From Candidatus Rifleibacteriota bacterium (lineage in GTDB: Bacteria; Muiribacteriota; Ozemobacteria; Ozemobacterales; Ozemobacteraceae), in assembly GCA_018818125.1 (NCBI GenBank), contig JAHISQ010000124.1:1-42341 (forward strand): a stretch of DNA of 42,341 nucleotides, written 5' to 3'. The position numbers and the translations under genes are program-made. The notes below the pieces were generated by a model that saw only the letters and a list, made by a program, of their open reading frames with translations, was not told the DNA's origin and ran no database searches. Numbering within the stretch: the first letter of the stretch is position 1; every line of letters starts with the position of its first letter. Positions 33,820-42,341 of the stretch are shown in pieces.

Positions 33820-36800
33820 GCTTCAAACAAGTTTACAACAATGACGCGGCGGTATTCGACAAGCCAGCAAAAACTTCAGCAAAGGGCTTCTTCATTCGAA
33901 GACTGATGAGCCTGGCTGGCAAACCGCTTATGGCAGAAAAAAATCTGCCGATTCAGCCGGCAAACAGCGAGCTCGCTGCAAAATGCTTTGTGAACGATGC
34001 AGGTCGCCTGTATCGACAGCAAAGAATCATAATCGACAAAATTCGTTTTAAGCCCGCCAACAGCAGATTGTCGATTCCAAAAAGCAGTTTTTCAAGCATA
34101 CTCAATCAAGCATCAGGCCATTTAAGGCTTATTCATCTGAAAAGTCCGGTATTAAGTGCTCTTAACAGCAACAAAATTAAAAATTCTCCCGCCCAGACAC
34201 CAGATATCACAAAAACTTTACCAGACAAAAATTGTTTTGAAAATCATCCCGAACCTGCCCACGCTTACGCCTTTTCGACGCCAACTTCAGAACCAGAGCT
34301 ACTCGGGGTTCAAGCCCGGTTAAGCTCCATCAAATTCACGCAAAATCTACCTGACAATATTATTGCCCCTTCTCTTTTCCCCGGGATAAATCAGAAAAGT
34401 ACCTGGCACCCCCTTGAATTAAATTATCCAAATTATCAGATCATCTATTGCTCAAAGTTTGCCGCAGACGACAAAGGCTTCTTTGTACATTCTCCCGGCG
34501 AATATTACCCCGTTCTTGATCCCGGGAACTACGGCTTTTTACCAGTTGCGCAAAATTTCTTATGCGGCCTACGACTAGGAGTCTGTAAACATAATGTAGT
34601 GGTAAAACCATACCTGGCGAAAGAAAAGAAGTCATCAACTGCTGGCTTTGATTCACGACCAGAATTTGCACGCAATCTGATAATCGAATGCAAAACAATA
34701 TTAGAACCGATCTGCGGTAACAGTACCGCCACTCATTCCGATAAATACAGGCTGAACCCTTCCTGGACGTTAAATAGTCGCCCGCTGCTGGTCTCTATAA
34801 ATCGGACTCAGCAATCTCCTCTTGATTTAACAGACTGCGACTCTCGCACCGAGTGTGTGAACAAAATACTGACCAGCACCAGCAGGAATTTGCCGGCAGC
34901 TACAAGATTTATGGCCAGCGATAGAGAAATACTAAAGACGGAATTTTCTGGCAAGCTTCTGTTAAATATTGTTTCGAACCCAATACGTAGTCGAATGAGA
35001 CTTAAGCTGAGACTGACTCGCGCTGACTACACCGACACCTCAACCAGCATGCATCCTGAAGTGCATAAATGCACGTTAAAAACGCAAATGACTTTGCCGG
35101 CAAAAATCTACGCCGCTTACAAGCCTTTTTTTCTGGCAAACCGGTCTGGCTCATTTGGCCCCGCACCTTATCCAGCCCCGGCAGATCCATCATTGTATGC
35201 GGTCAGGCGCAGTTCGATGCGCGTCATGGTAGCAAGGCATGCTAATTATTGTCGCAAAGCACTTAAGACTATTCATTCGTGCGATTCAAAACTATTTGTC
35301 AAGATAAAACCGCCGACGATGAACTATTTCACTAACATTCTGACGGCGGCAACCAGACGACGAAAGGAAGATTTTACTGCCACCCAACCTGCCTTCGAAT
35401 TAATCAAGGTTATATATCTTCGATCCATGCCCTTCTTAATGAAGATTAGCGCTCCAGAATTTACTGATATCAGCCTGCCGGCAACGCAACGTCGCGCACT
35501 GTCCTCTGCTGCCATCTTCTACTGCGAGCTGAAATTGCATCCTTTGCGCCGGCGGAACGCACTCAGATCTCTTAGATTCAAACTTACGCGAATATCAGAA
35601 GGTCTTAAGAGCTTTTCACTGCGAGCACCTCGCAGAATAGCGCCACCAATAATGCGATTCGCTCTATATGAAAAAGAGAATCAGATAAAACAAATAAAGC
35701 CTGAGCAAATTTTTGCGGCACCCAGTGCGAAAACATACATACCTGGCTACCGCGGAAAGCTTGAAAGATTTGGCACGGCCTGTGTCGCTCCCGTTCAAAT
35801 TGTTGCTCAGATGAATTTGAAAATGCCCATAACTGGAAAAGAAACAGCTGGTAGCCTTGTCCAGAAGCATTTTATAAACCCGGCAATATGGGGAAAATCA
35901 GAAAAAAACTATAATTGCCGGATCAAACTTACACCTCATCCATTTGGCTTTCCCGAGTTCCTACTGCCAGTAAACAGTTTAAATCTGATAGAGTCGCCCG
36001 TAGAATTTGAATATCTGATCTGGTCAAAAAAACAGCTTAGTGCCGGCAGCGACTTCGCGATGCCTCGCGAAAAAACATACCTGCCGCCCCTCAGCCTTAA
36101 AAACCCACGGCGTTTTCTTTTTCCTGAAAATATTTTTGCGACCATGCAAGACGACTTTTATCGAACTGCAAATTCTGGCTTAGCAGGAAAGTTCGGGATT
36201 CCAGCCAAAATAGGCTCTTTCGATCACGATTGGGGCATGCAAAAATCCAAAAAAATCACCAATGCGATCAGCATCGCGCAATTCTCAACGCGAGCCAGAC
36301 AAAAACTAACTGACAATTTTGCGATTAATTTTTCAGAAGAAATATATAATCTGATTCCCCCTGTCGTTTCCCCCCTGCATTTTCACATGCCGCGCGTAAA
36401 ACGCCTTCTGCTAAGCTACTGTCAGTTTTTTAACACAGCAGATTTTTTTGCAGAAATACTAAGCGATCAAGTCAAATCGACTGGCCATTCTGCGAAGTTT
36501 CCCTGCACACTAAAAATTCCAACCGAAGAGGTTTTTCGGAAACCAGGACTCGCGTTTATTATAAAGAAAATGCGCCACGAGGAGTTATCTCAAGCATTCT
36601 CTCCGACTGCGCTGAAAAACAACAGCGATTTTGGCTTCCGTCATCGTCCGCGAGTTTTCAGATTTCCCTACCAGCCTGATTATGAAAAGCCAGAATTCAA
36701 TATAAATTATGCAATGCAGGAGGAACCCCTGCTCGACCGCCTTACATTTCTTGATCCAGTAAGTGGTGCCGGCTGCTATCTTTCTTTTGTCAATGTTTCG

Positions 36801-37754
36801 AATCCACCAGGCCAGACCTTTAAAGGACAGATGCTCCCAGAAAATCAAAGCTTGTCGAACTCTTATTCTTTTGGCACGGTCATTCCCCACAGCGCGGGCC
36901 CCGTGGACCAAATGGCTAAAGACCATCTAGCCGACAAAGCTTTGTTCTACGAGCCAAAAACCAGCATGGAGACCAGGTTAGATTACGAAAAATCAAAATT
37001 TTCACAGCATATCGACAGAGCTGCTTTTTTGAAATTGATAGATTTTTCGACGCTTAAACTTAAAAAGTTCAAACGAATCAGAAACAATTTAACCGGCTAT
37101 TTGCGTGGACAAACGCTCCCTTTTCACGAGAAGTTCAGTGCATTAGCTGACTTTAGCCCACCTGTCAAACTTAGCTTCGACAGCCTGCATTGGGTGATTC
37201 TGTTGCGCAACTTTATTGATCTGACAACTTATCCTCCAGCTTATCTGACTTCGAAGAACGGTGTCATTCCCTCTCCCCGCTTCTCATCAGTTAGAGACCA
37301 TTTCTCACCAATATACTGTGAAAAACACATTTCTGAGCTACCCGTCAGTCTGCAACAGGCAACCAGAATTTATAATTTTGCACTGCCCCCAATCTGCTCG
37401 AGACAAATCACGCTTGATTTTGTAGATCGCTTTTTCTCGTATGACAATTATCTACCTGCGGTGTTTTTGCAGAAATCTGTCGCGCAAAACAGTTATATGT
37501 GTTCAGAATGTGCCGATGACCTCAGAATGATTACACCGGAAAAGCAGGAATATCGGCGCAACATCCAACTATATATAATGTATATGGCTTTAAAAACTGA
37601 AGACTACGGCCTTCAGCTCGACATTTCAGACAGAGCATTAATTGGCAGAATAATAAGTCATGCGCAGCAGACCAGCAGTTACAAGCATCCAAATTTACCA
37701 GAGTGGCTCGATTTAGCGGAAACACTGGCTCCTCGAGCAAAATTGCGAATTTAA
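33816..37754 (+). CDS. Very large basic proline/aromatic-rich protein of unknown function
   Basis: A 1312-aa protein whose ATG overlaps the preceding stop (ATGA) and has no ribosome binding site of its own, so it depends on translation of its neighbour. It has no ATPase head, signal peptide or membrane segment. From end to end it shows the composition of the preceding protein's body: many Lys/Arg, Phe/Tyr and Pro, and short hydrophobic pieces followed by x-P (CELKLHPLRRR; FSLRAPRR; IKLTPHPFG; TLKIPTEE). The last 80 residues change character to a helical region starting after a CSEC motif. I recognise no family. The frame is intact over 3.9 kb, which argues for selection. A linear-motif scaffold is my best inference. 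Confidence 0.72.
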   Translation: MSFKQVYNNDAAVFDKPAKTSAKGFFIRRLMSLAGKPLMAEKNLPIQPANSELAAKCFVNDAGRLYRQQRIIIDKIRFKPANSRLSIPKSSFSSILNQASGHLRLIHLKSPVLSALNSNKIKNSPAQTPDITKTLPDKNCFENHPEPAHAYAFSTPTSEPELLGVQARLSSIKFTQNLPDNIIAPSLFPGINQKSTWHPLELNYPNYQIIYCSKFAADDKGFFVHSPGEYYPVLDPGNYGFLPVAQNFLCGLRLGVCKHNVVVKPYLAKEKKSSTAGFDSRPEFARNLIIECKTILEPICGNSTATHSDKYRLNPSWTLNSRPLLVSINRTQQSPLDLTDCDSRTECVNKILTSTSRNLPAATRFMASDREILKTEFSGKLLLNIVSNPIRSRMRLKLRLTRADYTDTSTSMHPEVHKCTLKTQMTLPAKIYAAYKPFFLANRSGSFGPAPYPAPADPSLYAVRRSSMRVMVARHANYCRKALKTIHSCDSKLFVKIKPPTMNYFTNILTAATRRRKEDFTATQPAFELIKVIYLRSMPFLMKISAPEFTDISLPATQRRALSSAAIFYCELKLHPLRRRNALRSLRFKLTRISEGLKSFSLRAPRRIAPPIMRFALYEKENQIKQIKPEQIFAAPSAKTYIPGYRGKLERFGTACVAPVQIVAQMNLKMPITGKETAGSLVQKHFINPAIWGKSEKNYNCRIKLTPHPFGFPEFLLPVNSLNLIESPVEFEYLIWSKKQLSAGSDFAMPREKTYLPPLSLKNPRRFLFPENIFATMQDDFYRTANSGLAGKFGIPAKIGSFDHDWGMQKSKKITNAISIAQFSTRARQKLTDNFAINFSEEIYNLIPPVVSPLHFHMPRVKRLLLSYCQFFNTADFFAEILSDQVKSTGHSAKFPCTLKIPTEEVFRKPGLAFIIKKMRHEELSQAFSPTALKNNSDFGFRHRPRVFRFPYQPDYEKPEFNINYAMQEEPLLDRLTFLDPVSGAGCYLSFVNVSNPPGQTFKGQMLPENQSLSNSYSFGTVIPHSAGPVDQMAKDHLADKALFYEPKTSMETRLDYEKSKFSQHIDRAAFLKLIDFSTLKLKKFKRIRNNLTGYLRGQTLPFHEKFSALADFSPPVKLSFDSLHWVILLRNFIDLTTYPPAYLTSKNGVIPSPRFSSVRDHFSPIYCEKHISELPVSLQQATRIYNFALPPICSRQITLDFVDRFFSYDNYLPAVFLQKSVAQNSYMCSECADDLRMITPEKQEYRRNIQLYIMYMALKTEDYGLQLDISDRALIGRIISHAQQTSSYKHPNLPEWLDLAETLAPRAKLRI

Positions 37755-37792
37755 GTTTTGATTTCTTTTTGCCTGATTTTTAGCATCTCACG

Positions 37793-37821
37793 TTGACTTG
37801 CATTGGACTTGAGATTAGAAT
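37793..37821 (+). promoter_or_regulatory. Near-consensus promoter for PP2C operon
   Basis: TTGACT (37793-37798), a 17-base spacer and TAGAAT (37816-37821) lie 28 bases before the phosphatase ATG. It would let the phosphatase, coiled-coil and TPR genes be expressed apart from the two large genes upstream. Confidence 0.75.
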
Positions 37822-37849
37822 ACTTTAAGCTGAAGCTGGAGATAAATTT

Positions 37850-38635
37850 ATGAGATTCTTTACCCTGAGCGACAAGGGCAAGGTACGCCCGAACAATGAA
37901 GACTACGCCGAAAGCATGGCACTGCAACTTTGTGGTCCACTTGGCAACCGCATAGAAATAACTGCCCTGGTTCTGGCAGATGGAATGGGAGGCGCAGCAG
38001 CAGGCGAATTCGCTTCGATGCTGGCGGTAACAACGGTCAAGGAAAACCTGGTAAAAAACCTTTTTGAGAAACAACCAGAGTATCTACTGAACTCTGACAA
38101 AACGGTATTTCTTGAAGAATGTTTTACCATGGCGAACAAGGCAATTTTTGACAAGGCCAGTCAAAACCCAGATATGGAAGGCATGGGCACAACTATTGTA
38201 GTAGGTCTTGTCTACCGTGACTCCCTTGCCCTGGCTCATGTTGGTGACAGTCGATGCTACCGGTTCCGCAAAAATGAACTAGTCTCTCTCACCCGTGACC
38301 ACTCCTTGGTACAGGAATTTGTCGATGCAGGCAGAATCACAGCCAAAGAAGCATTCACCCACCCGCAGCGCAACGTAATTACCCGTGCACTAGGAATAGG
38401 TGAGACAACACTGGTCGAACGCAAAAATATGGTTCTTGAAAAAGGCGACCTTTTAATCCTCTGTTCTGATGGACTTTGCGGATTTGTTGAAGACGATGCT
38501 CTCGCTCAGGTTGTATCAAATATTTATCAGCCCGAGGGCACCGACCTTGAGCTGCTGGCCAACAATCTGGTCAAAGCAGCCTATCTGAACGGCGGTGGCG
38601 ACAACATCAGCGTCTGTCTTTATCAGCACATATAG
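37850..38635 (+). CDS. PP2C-family serine/threonine phosphatase
   Basis: A 261-aa cytoplasmic phosphatase of the bacterial PrpC/Stp type, TGGAG before the ATG. All PP2C motifs are present: RPNNED (13-18), LADGMGG (42-48) with metal ligand D44, MGTT (112-115), HVGDSR (130-135), SDGLCG (206-211) with D207, and GGGDN (248-252) with D251. It removes phosphate from Ser/Thr residues with two Mn/Mg ions. Usually such a gene adjoins a Hanks-type kinase or an FHA protein; neither is in the window. The neighbours are large Ser/Thr/Tyr-rich proteins and a coiled-coil protein, plausible substrates by context only. Confidence 0.95.
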   Translation: MRFFTLSDKGKVRPNNEDYAESMALQLCGPLGNRIEITALVLADGMGGAAAGEFASMLAVTTVKENLVKNLFEKQPEYLLNSDKTVFLEECFTMANKAIFDKASQNPDMEGMGTTIVVGLVYRDSLALAHVGDSRCYRFRKNELVSLTRDHSLVQEFVDAGRITAKEAFTHPQRNVITRALGIGETTLVERKNMVLEKGDLLILCSDGLCGFVEDDALAQVVSNIYQPEGTDLELLANNLVKAAYLNGGGDNISVCLYQHI

Positions 38636-38647
38636 ATCAACAACCTG

Positions 38648-40255
38648 ATGAAAAAAAAGCCTGTTAGTCTCGAGGTTAGCGCAGCTAATTCACAGCTTGA
38701 CGCACTCGAAGTTCTTTGTCGCAGTCTTGCCGCAATTTTAAAGAAGCGGCCAGACAGCGACTTAGACGATGGATTAGCCGGTTTTTGCGATCAACTCGAA
38801 GGCATTGAATTTGACGAGCTACGGCATCTGGTAAACAATTCCTCAGATACTGCCAGCTCCGAAGTTGCTTCAAATTTAGAAGAGCTTCGCAGGGGTCTTG
38901 ATGAAAAAGAGCGAAAAATTCAGGAGTTCAAAAACAGTCTGGCTGACGCCGTAGTAGAGAATCGCAATCTACAACACCAGCACCAGGCCTTTCAGGAAAG
39001 ATTCAACACTCTTAATACTCAGCTGACCCAGATGCAGCTGCATAGCAAAGACATAAGTCTCAAGCATTCAACTGCCAGCGCCAATCTGGAAATACGTGAA
39101 AAAGAGCTTGAAGTTGCCAACACGGAATTACAGGAACTGCGCGCCCGCAGCTATTATCTTAAAAATCTATGCGCCGACTACGAAGACCAGCTAAACAAGC
39201 AAGCAAAAGAGCTAACAGAAATTACCTCCGACAACGTCATGCTTCGACAGACAGGAGAAAAGGCATTAAGCGACCTTGAGCATATTGCCAACAGCAACAA
39301 ACAGCTGCGACAATCCCTGGAAGCCCTGCAACAAAGAGAGACTGAGCTCGAAAAAACAATTAATGCGCTTCAGCGCGAAAAGAATCATCTTCAGACGCAG
39401 CTCAGCCGTATGCTGACTGGTCTCAACAAAACAGCTGTCTATCAGCAGCCAGATACAAGCAGTTCTGATTCTTCGCTGCTCGAACCCAAAACTCTGGTAC
39501 CGTATCTGCCATTTTGCTTCCCAGAAAGATTACCCCCGGCAATAAGATTCAGGCGTGAAGTTCAGGCTCACCTGCCTGTTTCCATGCAGCGCCAACCGTT
39601 GCCTACACCCAAAATATTTGCTCAATTCAGCGGCTTTGACTCATCATTAATGGCCGTGCATGTGCGCACCCAGAGCGCCAGAATCAAATCGCCACTAAAA
39701 AAGCCTCTTGCCATGCAGTTTCACACCGCTTACCACGTAAGACCCAAACTGCCATTACAACAACACATGCAGGGTCGCTATGATTTTGGTGACGTTTTCA
39801 CCTCAGACTTTGCTCAAACCGAGGAGTTGAGTTTACTGCAGAAAAAAAGCAGCCGCATAGTTAAGCTGCTGGCAAGTCGAAATCTTAAGAATTCAGATAT
39901 TATAGAGAATTCATTTAACCTGTTTATCGATTACCTGACCCATGAAATTGTCAGCCGCAACTTCAACTCAGACGACAAGTTCACGATGGTTTTTGAAGCA
40001 ATGCAAACCATTTCCGCAGAAATAAACAAAATGAAATTCACAAATATTTTTGCCGAAACACTTGCTTTCAGACACCGATTCCAACTACAATCGCAAGGAA
40101 TGAAAATGGCTGCCCCAAGCTTTAATTACAGCTTCAAACGCAGCAACCGACTTAAATCGGTCTTGGAAATGTTTGGCAACACCATCAGCTCGATGGTGCA
40201 GAAATATGACATTGCTGCCACGCCACGGAACGGCAGCAGCGACCCTGAAAAATAA
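38648..40255 (+). CDS. Coiled-coil protein sharing motif with the ParA-like giant
   Basis: A 535-aa protein 12 bases after the phosphatase. Residues 1-70 are helical; 75-265 are a long coiled coil (LEELRRGLDEKERKIQEF; LQQRETELEKTINALQRE). Residues 280-395 switch to a basic Pro/aromatic-rich stretch of the kind seen in the two giant proteins, including LPVSMQRQPLP (309-319), which matches LPITLARQPLP in the 1189-aa protein. A helical C-terminal domain follows (about 400-515). No signal or membrane segment. The shared motif suggests a common binding partner for the three proteins. No named family recognised; start ATG 38648 has a weak ribosome binding site. Confidence 0.75.
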   Translation: MKKKPVSLEVSAANSQLDALEVLCRSLAAILKKRPDSDLDDGLAGFCDQLEGIEFDELRHLVNNSSDTASSEVASNLEELRRGLDEKERKIQEFKNSLADAVVENRNLQHQHQAFQERFNTLNTQLTQMQLHSKDISLKHSTASANLEIREKELEVANTELQELRARSYYLKNLCADYEDQLNKQAKELTEITSDNVMLRQTGEKALSDLEHIANSNKQLRQSLEALQQRETELEKTINALQREKNHLQTQLSRMLTGLNKTAVYQQPDTSSSDSSLLEPKTLVPYLPFCFPERLPPAIRFRREVQAHLPVSMQRQPLPTPKIFAQFSGFDSSLMAVHVRTQSARIKSPLKKPLAMQFHTAYHVRPKLPLQQHMQGRYDFGDVFTSDFAQTEELSLLQKKSSRIVKLLASRNLKNSDIIENSFNLFIDYLTHEIVSRNFNSDDKFTMVFEAMQTISAEINKMKFTNIFAETLAFRHRFQLQSQGMKMAAPSFNYSFKRSNRLKSVLEMFGNTISSMVQKYDIAATPRNGSSDPEK

Positions 40256-40275
40256 AAAGTAGAGCTGGAGGCCTT

Positions 40276-42341
40276 ATGAAGCGCACATATCTGCAGGATG
40301 AAGCCAATACCCATTATAATCTGGGCATTGCTTATTACACCAAAGGTCAGTATGAACAGGCTATTAGTGAGTGGGTACAATCACTGATTAAAAACCCTCA
40401 GAACAGCGAAGCCAGATTCAAACTGGGTGTTGCCTATTATCAGCTGAACCGGATCGATGAAGCCCTCAAGGAATGGGAAATCGCGGTTTCGCTGGATCCG
40501 CAAAACTACGAAGTTCTTCATAATCTGGGTATCGCCTATTACAACAAAGGCGAAGATTCCAAGGCCATCGACTACTGGGAAAAATGCCTGGAAGTAAGAA
40601 GTCATGACCCCGAGATTCATTTTAAACTCGGAATTGCCTATTACAACCTCGGCAAAGAAGACCAGGCCATCTCCCTCTGGGAAAAAGCCTCAAACCTTAA
40701 CCCCGATGATGCAGATATTTTCTTTAGACTTGGTGTTGCTTATTACAACAAGGGGCTTGACGACAAATCAGTCATCTCTTTTTCAAAATCGATTGAACTC
40801 AATCCCAAAAATTCCGAGTCCCATAACAACCTGGCCATAGTCTTTTACCGACTTGAGATGTATCAGCAGGCAATTGACGAGTGGAAAAAAGCTCTAGCTC
40901 TCAGCCCACGCCAGCCTGAGATCTTTAACAATCTTGGCAACGCTTACAGCAAGCTGAATCAACACCGGGAAGCAATTGAAACCTGGCAAAAAATTCTTGA
41001 ACTTACCCCGGAAAATTCAGAAGTCTATTTTAAGCTAGGTTCCGCTTACGGCAAGCTTGATGATCTTGAAAAGGCGATAAAAAGCTGGGAAAAATGCATC
41101 TCTTTGAACCCGAATGACATCGAAGCGCACTTTAACCTGGGCGTAGCACAATACAATTCGGGCAATTTTCAAAAGGCAATCACCTACTGGACCACCGTGC
41201 GCGAAAAACGCAGCGAAGACGCTGATATCTGCGAAAAAATCGGTAACGCATACTGCGGCCTCGAAGACTTTGCAGAGGCCGCCAAGTTCTGGAACCGTGC
41301 GATTTCCTATGTAAGCGATGACCCGCAACTGCACCATAAGCTTGGTATCGCCTATTCAAAGCTCAACAAAACTCAGGAAGCAATTTTCCAATGGCAGAAG
41401 GCCATTGAGATCGACTCTGATCACTTTGAAGCTCACCACAACCTCGGCATTGCCTTTTATAACCTGCAGCGCTTTGATGATGCTCTGACCGAATGGGAAA
41501 AATCCAAAGTCCTCAATCCTACCGATCCCGACCTCTATTTCAAGCTCGGGCACGCATATCGACAGAAGCGCAAACTCGACAATGCCATTTCCAGCTGGAA
41601 AAGGACTATCGAACTCGACCCCAACAACCCCAACACGCATTTTGTGCTCGGCAATGCCTATGACGAGAAAGGTCTTGTTGATGACGCCATTCTGTCGTGG
41701 CGCAAGGTAGTCGAACTGGCTCCCAACGATGTCGATGCTCACAACAACCTTGGTATTGCCTACTTTCAGAAAAACATGTTTGATCAGGCGATTTCTGAAT
41801 GGGAAGACGCAATCAGAATTACCCCCGAAAACGGAGAACTCTTCAACAAGCTAGGTATTGCCTACATCAAGCTGGAGCTTTTCGACAAAGCAGTTGAGTG
41901 CTGGGAAAAGGCGCTCAAATACAAACCCGAAGATGCAGATATTCTCTCTAATCTTGCAACCGCCTACCACAACCGCGAAATGTATGACAAGGCCATCGAG
42001 ATCTGGAAAAGGGTCATCAAATACAACCCACAGGACTCAGAAGCCCGCAACAAGCTTGGTATTGCCTATTACAACAAGGGTATGTATGACCAGGCGATTG
42101 ATCTCTGGAAGAAAGCCATTGAGCTCAACCCCAAAGATGCCGCTGCCTACTACAATATCGGCACCGAAGAATTCGAGAAGGGCCGCATAAACGAAGCTAT
42201 CACCGCTTATATGAAGGTTCTCGAAATCGATCCCAAATTTATTCAGGTTTACTACAATCTGGCGGTCATCTACGCACGCAAGCGCCAGTTCAGAGATGCC
42301 GTCGATGCAGCGAGAAGGTTTCTTAACCACACGCCAACCGG
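40276..42341 (+). CDS. Long TPR solenoid protein, 3' end outside window
   Basis: The frame opens at ATG 40276 behind GGAGG and stays open to the right edge (688 codons). From about residue 10 on it is uninterrupted 34-residue tetratricopeptide repeats, around 20, close to the consensus YNLGIAYYNKGxYDxAIxxW. Most repeats have Trp where TPRs usually have Phe or Tyr (AISEW, AIDYW, AISLW, AIKSW, AIEIW). No signal peptide, so it is cytoplasmic. Repeats are similar at DNA level too, for example around 40528 and 42055, which suggests recent duplication. A rod of this size would be a protein-binding platform. It ends the PP2C operon as far as visible. Confidence 0.92.
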   Translation, partial: MKRTYLQDEANTHYNLGIAYYTKGQYEQAISEWVQSLIKNPQNSEARFKLGVAYYQLNRIDEALKEWEIAVSLDPQNYEVLHNLGIAYYNKGEDSKAIDYWEKCLEVRSHDPEIHFKLGIAYYNLGKEDQAISLWEKASNLNPDDADIFFRLGVAYYNKGLDDKSVISFSKSIELNPKNSESHNNLAIVFYRLEMYQQAIDEWKKALALSPRQPEIFNNLGNAYSKLNQHREAIETWQKILELTPENSEVYFKLGSAYGKLDDLEKAIKSWEKCISLNPNDIEAHFNLGVAQYNSGNFQKAITYWTTVREKRSEDADICEKIGNAYCGLEDFAEAAKFWNRAISYVSDDPQLHHKLGIAYSKLNKTQEAIFQWQKAIEIDSDHFEAHHNLGIAFYNLQRFDDALTEWEKSKVLNPTDPDLYFKLGHAYRQKRKLDNAISSWKRTIELDPNNPNTHFVLGNAYDEKGLVDDAILSWRKVVELAPNDVDAHNNLGIAYFQKNMFDQAISEWEDAIRITPENGELFNKLGIAYIKLELFDKAVECWEKALKYKPEDADILSNLATAYHNREMYDKAIEIWKRVIKYNPQDSEARNKLGIAYYNKGMYDQAIDLWKKAIELNPKDAAAYYNIGTEEFEKGRINEAITAYMKVLEIDPKFIQVYYNLAVIYARKRQFRDAVDAARRFLNHTPT

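Noticed and set aside
30250..37754. The giants as surface adhesins or secreted toxins
   Set aside because: Neither has a signal peptide, membrane segment, known adhesin repeat or toxin domain, and the first begins with a cytoplasmic ATPase fold.
41035..42330. Several minus-strand frames of 70-130 codons under the TPR gene
   Set aside because: They mirror the TPR codon pattern and recur with each repeat; shadows of the plus-strand gene.
40276..42341. Tandem DNA repeats resembling an array (CRISPR or satellite)
   Set aside because: The roughly 102-base periodicity is explained by 34-residue TPR units in one open frame; no constant repeat with unique spacers exists.

Overview
The window comes from a bacterial chromosome of moderate GC with dense, mostly operonic genes. 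A diderm (Gram-negative-type) bacterium is suggested by lipoprotein signal peptides, a periplasmic CpoB-like TPR protein and a secreted beta-strand-rich protein of outer-membrane-barrel type. No rRNA or other marker here fixes the taxon. The mix (deoxyhypusine-synthase-like enzyme, paired class III cyclases, scpAB with trpS, very large unrecognised proteins) fits a poorly studied candidate phylum. Riflebacteria/Ozemobacteria-like is a guess only.

Layout. 1-2420: two-component genes: a sensor kinase cut by the left edge, a decayed receiver gene with an in-frame amber stop, and a receiver-PAS-zinc-finger regulator. 2421-2764: non-coding, ending in a promoter. 2765-3901: an HD-domain protein and two small coiled-coil lipoproteins. 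3993-4865: tRNA-Val(GAC) behind a near-consensus promoter, then a TrmJ-type RNA methyltransferase. 5063-10925: two overlapping genes for membrane class III nucleotide cyclases whose catalytic residues are degenerate in complementary ways. 10926-14646: a deoxyhypusine-synthase-like enzyme (minus strand), divergent from a three-gene ABC-2 exporter. 14652-18406: an anchored hypothetical protein, a secreted GH13 debranching-type enzyme and a secreted hypothetical protein, with two clear terminators.

18501-28307 is one co-directional minus-strand run: CpoB-like TPR, beta-rich secreted protein, membrane HD-GYP, unknown protein, TPR lipoprotein, trpS, scpA, scpB, M16 protease and M24 peptidase. 28404-30205 (plus strand) holds parB and a metallo-beta-lactamase-fold hydrolase.

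The least explained part is 30250-42341. It encodes a 1189-aa protein with a degenerate MinD/ParA-type ATPase head, a 1312-aa protein of similar odd composition joined to it by an ATGA overlap, then, behind a near-consensus promoter, a PP2C phosphatase, a coiled-coil protein that shares a motif with the 1189-aa protein, and a long TPR solenoid that runs off the right edge. I infer a phosphorylation-linked scaffold or positioning system. The two strongest candidates for new biology are this cluster and the complementary cyclase pair.
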